Shown here piece after piece: positions 1 to 8,248 of a stretch of DNA of 64,000 nt. The stretch comes from Streptomyces cirratus (GTDB taxonomy: Bacteria > Actinomycetota > Actinomycetes > Streptomycetales > Streptomycetaceae). The stretch lies in contig NZ_BMVP01000012.1 in NCBI RefSeq assembly GCF_014650775.1, forward strand, positions 140,337 to 204,336. The letters are read 5' to 3'. The translations under genes were made by a program, and so were the position numbers. Within the stretch, counting starts at the first letter, position 1; each line of letters begins with the position of its first letter. The notes under the pieces are model-generated. The model saw only the letters and a list, made by a program, of their open reading frames with translations. It was not told the origin of the DNA and searched no databases.

Positions 1-221
1 GCGGTGTCCCTCTTGGCGGGACAGCGCGCGCTGGGGAGAATCCGGTGGGAATGAGGCCTCGTTGGGGGGCGGCTGAGGGGAAGCGGCTGCGTAGGGGGGA
101 GCCGAGGTCATGCCGGAACGCAACTGGGTCGCGCGATAGCCCTTCGTGATCCTCCTGAGGGCAGTGGTCCGTGTGAGCCTGCACCTCGTCTTCAAGGGGC
201 GGCGGGTTCGAGGGGCGGGTC
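1..221. other. left-edge stretch without an assigned gene
   Basis: No convincing reading frame, RNA gene or clear hairpin was seen. It lies downstream of the last gene of the minus-strand accessory operon and may hold that operon's 3' end or the edge of a gene cut off by the window. Confidence 0.4.
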
Positions 222-1103
222 TCAGGCGGCGCTGTATCGCGGCGTTTGGGGGATGTCCGGTTCGGCGCCGGGCACCAGCGGGCCGATGTTGTTGAGAGCG
301 GCGGGGACCACGTGTTCGATGCGACGCTCCGGCTCTTCCCGGCCCCGGTTGCGCCCTCCCAGGCGCAATGCCAGGACGTAGACGGGCTGGATCACGGCCT
401 GCTCCTGCAGACGGCCGAGTTCAAGGTAACCGGACCGGGCCTGCGCAACGGTGAAATCGCTGTCGCGGCGCATGCGCAGGTGGTCCTCGGTCTCGGTGAG
501 CACGTCGTCCAGTGAGCGCCAGCCGGACACCGCCGCGCGCACCTTGCCGACTCGCCTGGCGACGCGTTCGAATCCGGTGAGGCTGCCGTCGGGGCCGAAG
601 TACATGACCACGTTGCCGCCCTGTCCCTCGAAGCCGAGGCCGTCGAGCTGCCGCTTGAGGACGACCCCGACATCGACCACCCGCGGCTCCCTGGGGCTGT
701 GCCCCCGGATGCAGGATGACGCACGCAGGCGCGTCACCCGGAACGGAGTGAAATCGTCCTGCTCCAGGAGTCCCAGACGGCTCGCTTCTCGTACTGCCGC
801 ATCGAACGCCTCCGGGTCCGAGATGCGCATGTCGGACGTTCCGTCGTCCACCTGCCATCTCCCGTTGTCCACGCACTGGACTGCGCGTGACGGCCGGTAG
901 ACGGTGAGCGTGTGGGCATCGTGCTCCAGCCTCATGGACACCTCGTCCCCGGTCCAGGGGGGTTCCCCTGCCGGAATCGCCATGCCGGCCCGTCTGGCCA
1001 ACTCGACCGCGTCGTCCAGCGGTTCCAGGGTGTGATCCACGTCGTAGATGTTCGCCGGCGCCATGAGCGCGTCCCAGCGTTGCCTCAGCGTGTTGTAGTC
1101 CAT
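222..1103 (-). CDS. hypothetical protein, last gene of the accessory operon
   Basis: A 293-residue soluble protein that I do not recognise. It has no signal peptide, membrane segment or familiar catalytic motif. The start at 1103 is preceded by GAGAG about 11 bases upstream, within CAACGAGAGACG, a 12-mer also found just before the start of the beta-propeller gene near 5290. It begins 33 bases after the caspase-like gene stops and is probably co-transcribed with it. The C-terminus is Pro/Arg-rich. Function unknown; the context suggests a shared role with the caspase-like, peptidase-like and ferritin-like proteins upstream. Confidence 0.75.
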   Translation of the reverse strand: MDYNTLRQRWDALMAPANIYDVDHTLEPLDDAVELARRAGMAIPAGEPPWTGDEVSMRLEHDAHTLTVYRPSRAVQCVDNGRWQVDDGTSDMRISDPEAFDAAVREASRLGLLEQDDFTPFRVTRLRASSCIRGHSPREPRVVDVGVVLKRQLDGLGFEGQGGNVVMYFGPDGSLTGFERVARRVGKVRAAVSGWRSLDDVLTETEDHLRMRRDSDFTVAQARSGYLELGRLQEQAVIQPVYVLALRLGGRNRGREEPERRIEHVVPAALNNIGPLVPGAEPDIPQTPRYSAA

Positions 1104-1136
1104 TGCGATCGCGTCTCTCGTTGAACCGCGTCAAAT

Positions 1137-1889
1137 TTACGAACGCCACTTCCAAGCCATACTGCGGGACGGCACCGGCCCCGCGGCGCCGTCTGCCAAA
1201 CGGCCGTTGTCGAGGCGAAATCGCGCTTCTGCCTCATCGCTGCCGCAGGCGATCGCGATGGGCATGTTGGTCTGCGCTCCGGACCGCGCGAACGCCGCGT
1301 CAAGCCATGCGCTGCCGACCGGTGCCCCATGGGAGACGAAGGTGGCGAACTCCCCGCCACGGCCGGTGTCGAAACCGGCGAAGGACTCGTCGACGAAAGT
1401 ACACAGGACGTGCAGCGCCTCAAGCGGACGCGCACTGTCTCCATTGGTCGGGTCGGACCAGACCATGTTCACGCTGGCGCTGACGTCCGGCCCCGCCACT
1501 CCACCACAGAGGTCCAGCACCAGCCAGCGCAGCTCCCTCACTCCCAGACGCATGTTGCTGTAGAAGGCGCGGCAGCCGAAGTGGTTCGATGCCAGGGACG
1601 CCGATACCTCAGGCAGTCCGTGCCCGGCGTAGTACATGAGCGCGACGCTGTCTATGCCGTCCTCGGTGAGGGACTGGCCGGTCGACGCGACTTCGGGGTG
1701 CTCGTAATCCGACGCCCAGGCGTTCTCGTTGGCTCGCACGAAGCGCTTCGTGTGCCCCATGCTCTGCATGGCGGAGACCACCCCGGAAGCTACCGAAGCT
1801 ATGACTGGAATGGAGACGAACGAGCAGCTGGTCTCGGGGGCGGGCGCCGCACTGTTCCAGTGGACTCCATAGGTGACAGACATGTCCAA
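1137..1889 (-). CDS. caspase-fold (clan CD) candidate protein
   Basis: A 250-residue protein with the two signatures of clan CD cysteine peptidases: a hydrophobic strand ending in a His-Gly pair (VALMYYAGHG, His90) and a second hydrophobic strand ending in Asp-x-Cys (WLVLDLCGG, Cys128). The spacing of about 38 residues between the candidate His and Cys is shorter than in many caspases but within the range of compact relatives. There is no signal peptide or fused domain. The start at 1889 has GGAG upstream. It sits 25 bases after the NlpC-like gene in a probable four-gene operon. It may be an active peptidase or one of the caspase-like DUF families seen in actinomycetes. The fold call is an inference from motifs only. 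Confidence 0.6.
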   Translation of the reverse strand: MDMSVTYGVHWNSAAPAPETSCSFVSIPVIASVASGVVSAMQSMGHTKRFVRANENAWASDYEHPEVASTGQSLTEDGIDSVALMYYAGHGLPEVSASLASNHFGCRAFYSNMRLGVRELRWLVLDLCGGVAGPDVSASVNMVWSDPTNGDSARPLEALHVLCTFVDESFAGFDTGRGGEFATFVSHGAPVGSAWLDAAFARSGAQTNMPIAIACGSDEAEARFRLDNGRLADGAAGPVPSRSMAWKWRS

Positions 1890-1914
1890 GACTCCTTCGC
1901 CGGTCCGCCAGGCG

Positions 1915-2865
1915 TCACAATGGCCCGGACACGATCACCGAGTTGTGCGACTGGAAGTAGCCGCACCATTCCGTGTATCGACCTCGGTTGCATGAGAAGG
2001 GATTGGTGACCACGTTGTTGGAGTAGTCCACGTTTCTGGCGGGGCCACTGCCCGGCTTGTGCCCCCAGAATCCCTCGCGGTGCCGCCGGAACCAGTGGAA
2101 GTCACGGGTCCCGTCCAGCATGGTCCCGGTGACGAGCGCGACCAAGTGCCGCTCGTAGCCGGCCGGCTGACAGTCACCCCAGACCCGCAGTCCGTCGCGC
2201 AGTGCTCCTGTGCGCACTTCGGTGCAGGTCGTTGAGTGCGGGATCGTGTAACCGTGGGCGAATCCGGGTTGGGCGAACGAGTCCGTGCGCTGGTTCACGG
2301 CGTAGTTGTAGCAGTTGTTGCGCTGAACGACGTAGAAGTCGTTCCAGAAATCGGGTTCGTAAGGTCCGGCATCGAACGGGCACGCATTGAGACGTTGATC
2401 TATGCGTCGGAGCTGTTCTTCGGCTTCGGCCGCGAGTTCGGGGTCGGGTGGCTCCTGCGGCTCGATTGTCTCTACTCCTCCCAGCCCTTCTTCGACAGAC
2501 CGTCGGATTGCCTGACGTATCGCGTCGCGCAGGACCCGGTAATTTCCCCTCTCTGCCTGATCGGCCGGCTCCGGCATCGTATCCAGGAGTGCCTCTGCCA
2601 ATTCGGCGCCGGCGAAGGGATCCGCCGCACCACCACCCGCTATTTCCACGGTCGGCGGCAGACCGAGTGACCGGACGGTGTCACTGGCGAAGTCGATCCT
2701 CATCCCCCGGAAGTCGACCCCCATGAAACTGCCGGGCGTCTCCGCCAAGCCGGCACGGTGGCGCAGGAACAGCCGCATCAACCGCTGGACCTGATCGGGA
2801 TCGGTGACCATCCACGACGGATTGGGCCGACCCGAGTAGATTTCGATCGTTACACGGAATGCCAT
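1915..2865 (-). CDS. hypothetical protein with papain/NlpC-like Cys-His motifs
   Basis: A 316-residue protein. The N-terminal half (1-160) is unrecognised and ends in an acidic helix. The C-terminal half has NNCYNYA (Cys185) followed by a Gln/Gly-rich stretch, then DFHWFRRH (His257) and a GFWGHKPG element (His269). That is the order expected of a papain-like Cys...His fold, and I have seen this NCYNYA...HW...HKPG pattern in bacterial proteins of unknown role. No signal peptide is visible. AAGGAG precedes the start at 2865. It is flanked at 50 and 25 bases by the ferritin-like and caspase-like genes, so it is probably part of one operon. Enzymatic activity is unproven. Confidence 0.6.
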   Translation of the reverse strand: MAFRVTIEIYSGRPNPSWMVTDPDQVQRLMRLFLRHRAGLAETPGSFMGVDFRGMRIDFASDTVRSLGLPPTVEIAGGGAADPFAGAELAEALLDTMPEPADQAERGNYRVLRDAIRQAIRRSVEEGLGGVETIEPQEPPDPELAAEAEEQLRRIDQRLNACPFDAGPYEPDFWNDFYVVQRNNCYNYAVNQRTDSFAQPGFAHGYTIPHSTTCTEVRTGALRDGLRVWGDCQPAGYERHLVALVTGTMLDGTRDFHWFRRHREGFWGHKPGSGPARNVDYSNNVVTNPFSCNRGRYTEWCGYFQSHNSVIVSGPL

Positions 2866-2915
2866 GCCGGTTCTCCTTACCGTTTCCTCATGTACATCGC
2901 TGTACGTTCCTCATC

Positions 2916-3995
2916 TCATGGACCTTCCTCGACGTATCGGAACTCCGGTCCGTATGTCATTCCGCTCCCGTCGGGCAGCGGCGTGTCCATCAACGCCTGG
3001 GCGGGAGTCTGCAAGTTGATCATTTCGACGACCGCCCGGTTCAGCATCTGCGATGCCACTCCGGGCTGCTCCGCCTGCCATGCACGTTCCAGGAACCGAA
3101 GCAGTGAGCTGTAGTGACGGTTGAATTCGGTCAGGTCGTGCTGCACGGCTTCGGAGACGGGCACCCCGCCTGCGGACCAGCCGCCCGCCGGCACCGTTCC
3201 CATCCGGAACGTCTGCGGCATGGGAATCTCGTCGCCCTGGAAATCGAACCGTGGCGGGTCGTCCGACACGCGGATCAATTTACGCCCGTGGAAGATCTCT
3301 CGGAAGGAATAGAAATGGGCCATCTCATCGGCTGCGCCCGGGAACGGATTCTGTGGTGATGCAGACGTGCCCTCACCTTGTTCCTTGATGACTCGCAGGG
3401 CCGCCTCGACATCACCGAGCGATCTGAGCGGTGTGACGTTGTTCCCCACCCCGTGGGCCGCGGACATGTTCCTTGTCAGTTGCCGGGTGCCCTTGATCAG
3501 CTCCGGCCGGGAGCGGAAGGCTTCGAGAATCGCCGTGTAGAACGCGCCGATGGACGTGCCCGACTCGCGCGCTTCGACCACAGGGTCCTCGGGCCTTTCG
3601 ATGCGGGAGTACATGTAGAGCGCCTGCTTGGTCAACCCGGAGAGAAAAACGTCCAGGCCGGGCTGAACGCCACCCGGCAGCGGACCTGGGTACTTCGGCA
3701 CGAGCTCACTGTCGGCGATGCGCGGCGCATCGCCGATCGTCGTGACCATGTTGCAGACGAGCCCCATGTGTGACATCTCATCGAAGATGATTTCATGAAT
3801 CGTCTCGAAGACGTCCGATCCCTGATCCACCTCCTTGATCGACCAAAGGCCGCACAAGTACGGCGGAAGCGTCGCGAGCTCCAGCATGACGGCCTGCTGC
3901 AGCGCCTCCTTCAGCCAGGCTTCGTCATGTTCTGCCGCGGGCATCTGCATGAGCTCGACGATCGCGTTGCTTCTATATCTGACAGCACCTGACAT
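2916..3995 (-). CDS. ferritin-like domain protein (iminophenyl-pyruvate dimer synthase type)
   Basis: A 359-residue protein whose N-terminal half matches the ferritin-like domain found in VioB/RebD-type proteins. Glu39 lies in MLELATLPPYL and the second helix carries EIIFDEMSHM, giving Glu73-x-x-His76, the usual carboxylate/His metal ligands of a di-iron four-helix bundle. The C-terminal part (about 200-359) is all-helical and unassigned. AGGAG lies just before the start at 3995. It is the first gene of the minus-strand operon that continues with the NlpC-like, caspase-like and orphan genes. The substrate is unknown; in known pathways such proteins act on aromatic imines, but no partner oxidase is present here. 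Confidence 0.75.
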   Translation of the reverse strand: MSGAVRYRSNAIVELMQMPAAEHDEAWLKEALQQAVMLELATLPPYLCGLWSIKEVDQGSDVFETIHEIIFDEMSHMGLVCNMVTTIGDAPRIADSELVPKYPGPLPGGVQPGLDVFLSGLTKQALYMYSRIERPEDPVVEARESGTSIGAFYTAILEAFRSRPELIKGTRQLTRNMSAAHGVGNNVTPLRSLGDVEAALRVIKEQGEGTSASPQNPFPGAADEMAHFYSFREIFHGRKLIRVSDDPPRFDFQGDEIPMPQTFRMGTVPAGGWSAGGVPVSEAVQHDLTEFNRHYSSLLRFLERAWQAEQPGVASQMLNRAVVEMINLQTPAQALMDTPLPDGSGMTYGPEFRYVEEGP

Positions 3996-4361
3996 GAGAA
4001 CTCCTACGGCTATATCCGCTCGACCATGAGCGCCGGTCAGGCAACGGAAGCAGTCTCATTTGCGGGTCCGGTGACACGAGCCGGTAGAAGTGGTGATCCC
4101 GGCCGGGCCAGAACGATGATCGCGATCACGAGAGTATTCGTCTGGCAGTTGCCGGCCCGCATTCAGCGTACCTCCGGCCACGGGGCCCCGCATTCCCGCG
4201 ACAACCTGCACAAACGCCTCATGGCCTCGCCCGATTCACTGAGCTGAGGACCAAGTTGAGCGTTCTACGATGGGTCCGCCCCGAGGGCGCACCGGACGGC
4301 CTCCAGGCTGACAGGGGCGAACGAGTCCCGCATGCTGAGGCGTTCAGGCCAGATTGCAGGT
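3996..4361. other. intergenic region upstream of the ferritin-like operon
   Basis: About 366 bases without a supported gene. It should contain the promoter of the operon starting at 3995 and the 3' end of the beta-propeller transcript. No strong hairpin or operator was recognised. Confidence 0.5.
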
Positions 4362-5282
4362 CTAACCGTGAGCGACGTCGATCGCCGATACGGTGCCATC
4401 GCCCCTGTTGGCAACATAGGCGCGCTTGCTGTGGGGCTCGAAGGCCACGCCCTCCGGGTGGGACCCGACCGGTATCGTGGCGCTCACGCTGCTGGTACCG
4501 GCATCGATCACCCTCACCACGCCGTCGAAATGGGTGACGTAGGCATCGCCCCGCGGATCGAGCGCCACACCGATCGGGCCCACACCGACGTCGATGTCGG
4601 CGGCGGCGCCCGTAGCGATGTCGATCGCCGACACCGTCTTGAAGCCGGAGTTGGCGACATAGACACGATGTCTCTCGGGATCGACCGCGATGCCCAGGGG
4701 ATGCTGCCGGACCGGAATGGTCGCAATGACTTCGTTGGTCGCGGCATCGATCACCGACACCGTGTCGAAGTCGGGCTGCGTGACGTAGACACGGTGGTTC
4801 ACGGAGTCAACCGCGACGCCAAGGGGGCCGGGGACGTCGATGAAGTCATGTGCAACGGCAGGGAGTGTGCCGCTGATTCCGATCACCGCCACCCTGTGAC
4901 GGCGGCGGTCGCTCACGAACAGGCGACTCAGGAAGTGATCGACCGCCAGCCCCGCTCCGTGGGACGACGGGTCAAGAACCGGAGGCGGCCCTCCGATGTC
5001 GATGGCGGCGATGACGGTGTTGAACCTGTCGATCACCGACACGGACCCACCACCGCCGTTGGCAACGTAGACGCCGAATTGGGGATCGGTTGCCACGCTC
5101 TCCGGGCGGAGTCCGACAGCTATGCTGGCGATGGCCGTGTTGGTCAGAGCATTGATCACCGACACCGTGTTGTCTCCGCTGTTGGTGACGAACACGTGGT
5201 CGTGGACATCCACTGCCACACCGACCGGATCGGTTCCCACCGGTAGGGTGGCAACCACGTTTGGCATTTCGGTGTTGGACAT
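4362..5282 (-). CDS. YVTN-repeat beta-propeller protein
   Basis: About 306 residues built of repeated blades of roughly 40-45 residues with the pattern VxVxxxxHxVYVTN followed by S/G-x-x-TVSVID, as in YncE-like YVTN proteins. At least six blades are visible (for example HVFVTNSGDNTVSVI and RVYVANSGFKTVSAI). There is no convincing signal peptide in the chosen form, so the location is uncertain. I chose the start at 5282 (MSNTEMPN) because GAGAG lies upstream; an in-frame start at 5339 would add 19 Arg-rich residues encoded by a local DNA repeat. Such propellers are usually binding scaffolds. It lies 366 bases upstream of the ferritin-like operon on the same strand. Confidence 0.75.
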   Translation of the reverse strand: MSNTEMPNVVATLPVGTDPVGVAVDVHDHVFVTNSGDNTVSVINALTNTAIASIAVGLRPESVATDPQFGVYVANGGGGSVSVIDRFNTVIAAIDIGGPPPVLDPSSHGAGLAVDHFLSRLFVSDRRRHRVAVIGISGTLPAVAHDFIDVPGPLGVAVDSVNHRVYVTQPDFDTVSVIDAATNEVIATIPVRQHPLGIAVDPERHRVYVANSGFKTVSAIDIATGAAADIDVGVGPIGVALDPRGDAYVTHFDGVVRVIDAGTSSVSATIPVGSHPEGVAFEPHSKRAYVANRGDGTVSAIDVAHG

Positions 5283-5311
5283 TTTCACCAACGTCTCTCG
5301 TTGTCTCGGAG

Positions 5312-5348
5312 CCCGGTCTCGAAGCCCGGTCTCGAACACCCGGTCTCG
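5312..5348. repeat. three CCCGGTCTCG copies
   Basis: The 10-mer CCCGGTCTCG occurs at 5312, 5325 and 5339, spaced 13 and 14 bases, just upstream of the propeller gene start. The spacing is close to one helical turn, so it could be an operator as easily as replication slippage. Confidence 0.6.
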
Positions 5349-5723
5349 GAGCCGCCCCTTCTCCGCCGCCGTGCCTCTCGGCCCGCCTCACTGCCGCCCA
5401 CCGTGTCCGACGCTCCCGCTGATTACAGCTTCAACGCCGCTCCCCCGATGGGCAACTCAACAGCACACTGACGGCTTCTCATCGCTGCGTCCGGGCCGGC
5501 CTGCGCGGTCAGATCCGTTGATCCACATGCCTGGCCGTAGCTCCCGGAGTTACGTTGTACCGGGGCCTTTCGAACACATCTCCCGAGCGAACGGGGGACC
5601 TCCGCTGAGCGCCGCGACCACACCACGGACGAGCGATGCCCACACGATTCGGATGGACCGGCTGCCGCAACACCTCCGCAAGCCATCGGCCGTCATGTCC
5701 CGCACGACGGCCGGGCGTTCGCG

Positions 5724-5816
5724 ATGACCACCGACCCGTCGGATCGAGGAGACGGTGCGGCCGTCACGGGCTGGACCGAAGGCTTCAACCACTGCACCGT
5801 CGAGTACCGGCTGTAG
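5724..5816 (+). pseudogene. possible C-terminal gene remnant
   Basis: A short open stretch with a plausible protein end (GWTEGFNHCTVEYRL then TAG). The same frame remains open upstream past 5590 with reasonable composition but no good start or ribosome site. It could be the decayed end of a lost gene or chance. Low confidence. Confidence 0.2.
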
Positions 5817-5868
5817 CGGGTGGCTCAGGCGGCGCGCCTCGGTCGTCCCGGCGGCGTTCGGTGCGGGC

Positions 5869-6495
5869 CTACGGGGTGGACGCGAGGCCGCGCAGGATGA
5901 GGCGGATGCCGAGGGTGAAGCCGCGGGCGTCCAGGGCGGGCAGGCCGTCGGGGTGGGCGGCTGACGCCTGGAGGGAGGCGGCCAGGGCGGGGTAGCGGGG
6001 GTGGTAGTCCGCCGGGGGGAGGTTGAAGCCGGCGGTGAAGGTCTCCAGAGCGGAGCCGAGCACGAGGTTGTCGATGGCGGCGGCGGCCTCGGCGGCGGCG
6101 GCCGGTGTGCAGCCGCAACGGGTCAGGGCGTCGAGCAGGGCGTCGTAGCCGCGCAGGGCCTTGTCGGAGGCGACCCGGCGGCGGGCGACCAGCGGGATCA
6201 TGTGCGGGTAGCGGAGGTAGACGCCCCGGTATCCGTGGGCGTACGCGGCGATGCCCGCCGCGCCGCCCGGGTCCGTCAGCGGCCCGAGGTCGATCTCGTC
6301 GTTGATCAGCTCCGCGACCGCGTCGAGCAGGTCTTCCTTGGACGCCACGTGGTGGTAGAGGGATGCGCCGCGCACCCCGAGCCGGTCGGCGATCGTACGC
6401 ATCTTCAGGGCTTCCACGCCCTGTTCGTCCAACAGGTCCATAGCCGCGCGGGCGATGAGCGCACGGCTGAGGAGGTTCTGGCTCGGCCGTGCCAT
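5869..6495 (-). CDS. TetR-family transcriptional regulator
   Basis: A 208-residue regulator. The N-terminal HTH shows the TetR pattern (IADRLGVRGASLYHHVASKE at about 37-56), and the helical C-terminal ligand domain resembles the TetR_C type with several Ala-rich helices. The start at 6495 (MARPSQ) has GGGAG upstream; the longer in-frame start at 6573 would add 26 residues overlapping the promoter. It is divergent from an APC permease and an exported deiminase, with a perfect inverted repeat (6588-6600) between them. It probably represses the transporter operon and itself in response to the transported amine or amino acid (inference). Confidence 0.85.
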   Translation of the reverse strand: MARPSQNLLSRALIARAAMDLLDEQGVEALKMRTIADRLGVRGASLYHHVASKEDLLDAVAELINDEIDLGPLTDPGGAAGIAAYAHGYRGVYLRYPHMIPLVARRRVASDKALRGYDALLDALTRCGCTPAAAAEAAAAIDNLVLGSALETFTAGFNLPPADYHPRYPALAASLQASAAHPDGLPALDARGFTLGIRLILRGLASTP

Positions 6496-6587
6496 CGGGG
6501 GCTCCCTCGTCTCGGCTTGCAGATTACCCGCCGGGAACGCTTCACAAGCCGTTGGGAGCACCGCTACATTCACGCCACCTCGTTTTC

Positions 6588-6600
6588 CTAACGCGGTTAG
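6588..6600. promoter_or_regulatory. probable TetR operator
   Basis: Perfect inverted repeat CTAAC-GCG-GTTAG, AT-rich against its surroundings, in the divergent promoter region between the TetR gene and the APC permease. Its size and position fit a TetR-family operator. Confidence 0.6.
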
Positions 6601-6650
6601 ATTTAGCGCGCCGGCGCCGCCAACGGCTGCCCGCGCCCGGTGAGGTGAGC

Positions 6651-8177
6651 ATGAACGACACGTCCAACCCCGATTCGGACGCCGAGCGGCTGCACGCGCT
6701 CGGCTACCGCCAGGAACTGCGGCGCAGCCTGGGCATACTGGGCAACATCTCGATGGGGTTCGCGGTGGTCTCCCCCGTCGTGGCCCTGTACGCCGTCTCC
6801 ATGGTGGGGACCACGGTGGCCGGGCCCATGTGGGTGTGGGCGCTGCCGCTGGTGCTCGTCGGCCAATGCCTGGTCGTCAACGTCTACGCCGAACTGACCT
6901 CGCAGTGGCCCCTGGCCGGCGGCCCGTACCAATGGGGCCGGCGCCTGCTGGGCCCGGCGTTCGGCTGGCTGGGCGGCTGGGTCTGGCAGTTCGCCGTCAT
7001 GTTCGGCAACACCACGGTGGCGTACCTCGCGGCGCCCTGGGTGTACGCGCTGTTCGGGGCCGTCCCGACGCCCGGCGGGCTGGTCGCCGTGGCCGTCGCC
7101 ATCCTGCTCGTGTGCATGGTGGTCAACGCCTACGGGATCACCATCCTGCGCTGGTTCGTGTCCCTCGGGATCGCCGCGGAAGCGGTCGCCTCCGTACTGG
7201 TGGGCCTGGTCCTGCTGCTGTTCTTCCGTGAGCACGGCTTCCCGCTGTTCACCGAGACGCTCGGCGCCGAGGCGCTGTCCGGGGGTTCCGCGGTCGCCGG
7301 GTTCCTCGCGGCCGTCGCCGTCGCCGGCTGGGCTTTCATCGGGTTCGACGCCTGCGTGTCGACGGCGGAGGAGACCAAGGACGCCGGCCGTCAGGTTCCG
7401 CGGGCCATGTGGTGGGCCCTGCTGAGCGTGGGCGCCGTCGTCATCCTCAACGCCATGGCCGTCGCGCTCGCGCACCCGCACCCCGAGGCGGTGGTGGCCG
7501 GTCAGGACGTCGACCCCGTCACGACCGCCGTGGTGCACGCCTTCGGCGGCTGGTCGGACAAACCGTTCGTGGTGGTGGTCCTGACCGGGTTCCTGGCCTG
7601 TGCGATGGCCTCCCAGGGCGGAGCGGCACGCGGCCTGTTCTCGCTCGCCCGCGACGGGGTCTTCCCGTTCTCCCGCCACGTGCGCAAGGTCAACGGGCGC
7701 AAGGCCCCGATCGGCGGCCTCGTCGCCTCGACCCTCATCAGCGGGAGCGCGCTCGCCCTGGGACTCAACGCCACCGCCATCGGCAGCCTGATCTCCTTCG
7801 GGACCGCCGCCACCTACCTGCCCTTCTTCCTCGTCTCGCTCGCCGCGCTCATCGCCCGGCTGCGCGGGAGCTGGGTGCCCTCCGGCCACATCCGGCTGGG
7901 CGCCAAGGGGACCTTCCTGAACGTGCTCGCCGTGGTCTGGACGGCCTTCGAGGTGGTGAACGTGTGCTGGCCGCGCACGGTCCTCGCGCCGCCGGACGCC
8001 CCCTGGTACCAGGTGTGGGCCGCCCTCCTCGGCACCGGCGTGGTGCTGGGCACGGGCCTGGTCTACCTGGCCGTCCGCCGCCCGCACGACCGGCTGCGCG
8101 ACGCGGACGGCCACGGCGGCGGCGCGGCTGCCGCGCCGTCCCGGCCCGAAGGGCTGCAAGCCGCCGAGCGCCCCTGA
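6651..8177 (+). CDS. APC-superfamily amino acid/amine permease
   Basis: A 508-residue polytopic membrane protein with about 12 hydrophobic segments. The first segment carries ISMGFAVVSPVVALYA, the glycine-rich TM1 of APC transporters, followed by a conserved QWPLAGGPYQWGRRL loop like that of GABA/choline-type permeases. The start at 6651 has GAGGTGAG close upstream. A longer in-frame opening from 6489 runs through the operator and is not used. It is followed after 71 bases by an agmatine-deiminase-type gene, so uptake of agmatine, arginine or a related amine is the likely role; the substrate is inferred from the neighbour only. Confidence 0.85.
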   Translation: MNDTSNPDSDAERLHALGYRQELRRSLGILGNISMGFAVVSPVVALYAVSMVGTTVAGPMWVWALPLVLVGQCLVVNVYAELTSQWPLAGGPYQWGRRLLGPAFGWLGGWVWQFAVMFGNTTVAYLAAPWVYALFGAVPTPGGLVAVAVAILLVCMVVNAYGITILRWFVSLGIAAEAVASVLVGLVLLLFFREHGFPLFTETLGAEALSGGSAVAGFLAAVAVAGWAFIGFDACVSTAEETKDAGRQVPRAMWWALLSVGAVVILNAMAVALAHPHPEAVVAGQDVDPVTTAVVHAFGGWSDKPFVVVVLTGFLACAMASQGGAARGLFSLARDGVFPFSRHVRKVNGRKAPIGGLVASTLISGSALALGLNATAIGSLISFGTAATYLPFFLVSLAALIARLRGSWVPSGHIRLGAKGTFLNVLAVVWTAFEVVNVCWPRTVLAPPDAPWYQVWAALLGTGVVLGTGLVYLAVRRPHDRLRDADGHGGGAAAAPSRPEGLQAAERP

Positions 8178-8248
8178 AACCCGGCGGCGGCCGAGCCGTC
8201 GGGCCGCCCCGCGCACCACCCGCCGCAACCCTTCGAAGGGATACCGTC

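Larger units (their letters stand above)
5283..5868. other. gene-poor region between propeller and TetR genes
   Basis: About 590 bases holding no complete gene that I can support. It contains a short tandem repeat (5312-5348), presumably the promoter of the propeller gene, and a short plus-strand coding-like stretch ending at 5816 (listed separately). Confidence 0.45.

Noticed and set aside
5423..5792. minus-strand reading frames of 80-87 residues
   Set aside because: No ribosome site, no recognisable protein features, and mutually overlapping frames.
6603..8228. 541-residue minus-strand reading frame
   Set aside because: Antisense to the APC permease, with composition typical of the complement of GC-rich coding DNA and no recognisable domains.
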